A DNA stretch of 7,747 nucleotides from JAJRXR01 sp044439985 (lineage in GTDB: Bacteria; Planctomycetota; Phycisphaerae; Phycisphaerales; UBA1924): the NCBI GenBank assembly GCA_044439985.1, contig JBITAG010000035.1, forward strand, positions 1 to 7,747, read 5' to 3'. Below, in pieces: positions 6,051 to 7,747 of this stretch (positions within the stretch are counted from its first letter, which is position 1; each line of letters starts with the position of its first letter). The position numbers and the translations under genes were made by a program. The notes beneath the pieces were generated by a model. That model had not been told where the DNA came from, did not search any database, and saw only the letters and a program-made list of their open reading frames with translations.

Positions 6051-7097
6051 ATGCGCATGCACCGATTTGCGGCTCCCCTTTGTCTGCTGGGCGCGCTCGG
6101 CGCCGGCGCCTCGGCGCAGGTGATCGAGGCCAGCTTCGATGAGCCCACCGGCGATCGATGGATGTACCCGTTCAACGGAACCCCGGGGACGCGCCTGTTC
6201 GCGTCCACGTTCTCCGCCGCGGAGGCGGGCCCGGGCTTCGATGATCGGGACGCGCAGTTCATCCTGTCGTTCGATACCTCGGGACAGATCCCGCCCGGCA
6301 TGGAGCCGGGCGACTACCGGATCATCTCGGCGCGCGTGACCGCGGTGATCGATAACGACGAGCAGTTCCGGTACGACCCGACGCCGGACGCGTTCGTCAC
6401 GCAGCTGTTCGACACCGACCCGGCGTACGTGCCGGACGCGGATCCGGGGCGTGCGATCACGATCTTCGGGACGGGATATCGCGCCGGATGGGACGTGTTC
6501 ACGTGGACGGAGACGACGACGTTCGGAACGGTGGCGGAGGTGGACCCCGCGCAGGGCATGCGGACGATCTTTGCCGCGAACTTTGATTCGCAGGGCACGG
6601 CGCACGACGTGTCAAACAACGTGAAGCAGCGATTCGACCCCACGCCGCTGGGCGTCGGCCTGACGGACACGGTCGCCCCGGGCGACCTGGTTCCGGAAGG
6701 AACGGTGTTCACGTTCGAGCTGGATCGGTGTGAGCCGGGTGGGCTCGGGTTCCTGCAGCGTTCGCTGCGTGACGGAACGCTGAACCTCTCGATCTCGTCG
6801 ATGCAGCTGGCGACGGGTGGCAAGGGGGGCGGCACCGGGGACGTCACGTACCCGTTCTTCAAGACGAAAGACGACATCATCGCGCTGCTGAGCGGGGAGG
6901 TCCCGACGCTGGAGCTGGTGGTCCGCGTCGGTTCGCCGGGCAACTACGACGGGCTCGGCGGGGTGGACTTTTCCGACGTGCTCGCATTCCTGTCCGACTA
7001 CGGCGCCAACGACCCCGCGGCGGACCTGGCGCCCCCGTGCGGACTCGATTTTTCTGACGTCCTGGTGTTTCTCCAGGCCTTCGCCGAAGGAGGCTGA
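6051..7097 (+). CDS. Secreted protein with C-terminal GC-type dockerin (348 aa)
   Basis: The start is fixed by GGAGGT at 6037-6042, 8 bases before the ATG. A signal peptide (MRMHR, hydrophobic core, cleavage likely after ASA at residue 22) predicts export. Residues 23-295 are Thr/Asp/Phe-rich and look beta-stranded; I recognise no catalytic motif. Residues 297-348 form a dockerin-like module with two related helices, GGVDFSDVLAFL and GLDFSDVLVFL, linked by the ANDPAADLAPP spacer typical of the Phycisphaerales 'GC-type' dockerins. The first calcium loop reads NYDGLGG, lacking the second Asp of the usual DFDGDG, the second loop is absent, and the chain ends in GG rather than a Cys-containing tail. 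Classical dockerins bind cohesins; the partner of this type is not known to me. It is followed by a terminator-like hairpin and a second exported protein. Confidence 0.85.
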   Translation: MRMHRFAAPLCLLGALGAGASAQVIEASFDEPTGDRWMYPFNGTPGTRLFASTFSAAEAGPGFDDRDAQFILSFDTSGQIPPGMEPGDYRIISARVTAVIDNDEQFRYDPTPDAFVTQLFDTDPAYVPDADPGRAITIFGTGYRAGWDVFTWTETTTFGTVAEVDPAQGMRTIFAANFDSQGTAHDVSNNVKQRFDPTPLGVGLTDTVAPGDLVPEGTVFTFELDRCEPGGLGFLQRSLRDGTLNLSISSMQLATGGKGGGTGDVTYPFFKTKDDIIALLSGEVPTLELVVRVGSPGNYDGLGGVDFSDVLAFLSDYGANDPAADLAPPCGLDFSDVLVFLQAFAEGG

Positions 7098-7126
7098 TCG
7101 CCCCCCGGCGGATCACCGCTCACCCC

Positions 7127-7153
7127 CCCACCGACACGGTGGGAGCTTTTGTT
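7127..7153 (+). terminator. Intrinsic terminator or attenuator between the two secreted-protein genes
   Basis: CCCACCG (7127-7133), loop ACA, CGGTGGG (7137-7143), then AGC and TTTTGTT: a 7-bp GC stem with a short loop and a T-tract, 30 bases after the dockerin gene's stop. The T-tract ends immediately before the next gene's Shine-Dalgarno (AGGAG, 7155-7159), leaving no room for a promoter between them. It therefore acts either as a leaky terminator within an operon or as a regulated stop. Confidence 0.65.
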
Positions 7154-7165
7154 GAGGAGATCGAG

Positions 7166-7747
7166 ATGCGAAAGAGCATTGCACTGCTGATTCTCGGCGC
7201 CGGAGGGCTGGCCAACGCCCAGCTCGTGGGCCCGTTCACGGAGACGTTCGATACATCGACTGAGGGATGGCTCGCCGGCTCGTTCGGCCCCTTGGACTTC
7301 GACCCGACGGGTTTCGTGTCCACGACCACAGACATCTCCGCCGCCGGCCCGTTCGGGCACACTCTGTTCCGGGGGCACGACGACTTTGACGCGTCGGGCG
7401 ACGCGTTCGTGGGAAACTACCTCGACTTCGGGATCACGACGGTGAGCTTCGATATCCGTCACGACTACGCCGAGTCGCTGGACATCGCGCTGCGCGTGGC
7501 CACCCCGATGAACTCGCCCGGGTTCGCGATCGAGCTGGCCGAGGGTGTTGCGGGGGGCGAGTGGACGACGGTGACGTTCGAGCTGGACCCGAACAACCCG
7601 CTCTACACCCCCGAGGGCGCTCCCGGATTCGGGTTCTTCGCGGGCGTGATGAGCGACGTGGGGAACCTGCAGATCTCCCTCACCCCCCCCGCGGGGCTGG
7701 GGACCGAGACGTTTGTGACTTTTGATCTGGACAATGTGGCAATCACC
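7166..7747 (+). CDS. Secreted beta-sandwich-like protein, N-terminal part (runs off the window)
   Basis: The frame from the ATG at 7166 stays open for 194 codons to the window edge, so the C-terminus is missing. AGGAG at 7155-7159 stands 6 bases before the start. Residues 1-18 (MRKS, hydrophobic ILG core, ANA before Gln19) form a signal peptide for export. The mature part begins QLVGPFTETFDTSTEGW and alternates hydrophobic strands, for example TTVSFDIRHDY, EWTTVTFELD and FVTFDLDNVAI. This pattern, an early 'F..TFD...GW' and a late 'F.LDNV.I' strand, recalls the jelly-roll (galactose/carbohydrate-binding-like) modules of secreted planctomycete proteins. Carbohydrate binding is inference. Like its upstream neighbour it may end in a dockerin or PEP-CTERM-like tail beyond the window. 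A run of eight C's (7683-7690) lies inside the coding frame. Confidence 0.8.
   Translation, partial: MRKSIALLILGAGGLANAQLVGPFTETFDTSTEGWLAGSFGPLDFDPTGFVSTTTDISAAGPFGHTLFRGHDDFDASGDAFVGNYLDFGITTVSFDIRHDYAESLDIALRVATPMNSPGFAIELAEGVAGGEWTTVTFELDPNNPLYTPEGAPGFGFFAGVMSDVGNLQISLTPPAGLGTETFVTFDLDNVAIT

Noticed and set aside
4907..6142. 411-residue plus-strand open frame opposite the prepilin gene and across the divergent promoter
   Set aside because: It is Gly/Val/Glu-rich shadow sequence, crosses the promoter region and overlaps the signal peptide of the gene at 6051.

Overview
The window is high-GC bacterial DNA and most likely comes from a planctomycete of the class Phycisphaerae. Three things point there: a C-terminal dockerin of the 'GC-type' seen in Phycisphaerales secreted proteins, a planctomycete-style prepilin-domain protein (GFTLIELLVVIAIIALL), and a CxxCGYDL...CPECG zinc ribbon fused to membrane helices. 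The assignment is by pattern recognition; no search was run.

Layout. Bases 1-941 (+) are the C-terminal two thirds of an aldehyde dehydrogenase-family protein whose catalytic Cys is replaced by Ser. A GC-rich hairpin and T-tract follow, serving as terminator of the RNase P RNA gene rnpB (about 1057-1538, minus). Divergent from rnpB is a degenerate Gfo/Idh/MocA-like protein (1607-2647, +), convergent with a two-CBS-domain protein (2662-3102, minus). A minus-strand group is read in the order prepilin-like protein (5872-4964), tyrosyl-tRNA synthetase (4913-3612), zinc-ribbon membrane protein (3631-3242, overlapping tyrS by 20 bases). It ends at a bidirectional terminator-like hairpin at about 3215-3242, so the CBS gene probably has its own promoter.

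A divergent intergenic region (5873-6050) holds a perfect 9-1-9 palindrome resembling a Fur-family operator, inside a candidate promoter for the plus-strand gene. To the right are two genes for exported beta-rich proteins (6051-7097, with dockerin; 7166 to the window end, partial). A terminator-like hairpin between them ends two bases before the second gene's ribosome binding site.

Most of the content is housekeeping (rnpB, tyrS) plus surface or secreted functions. I see no CRISPR, transposon, phage or toxin-antitoxin module, and no convincing new multi-gene system. The points most worth a second look are the altered active sites (ALDH Cys to Ser, TyrRS HIGH to TIGN, an oxidoreductase without the Lys of its EKP motif), the Fur-like palindrome, and the terminator/RBS junction at 7127-7166.
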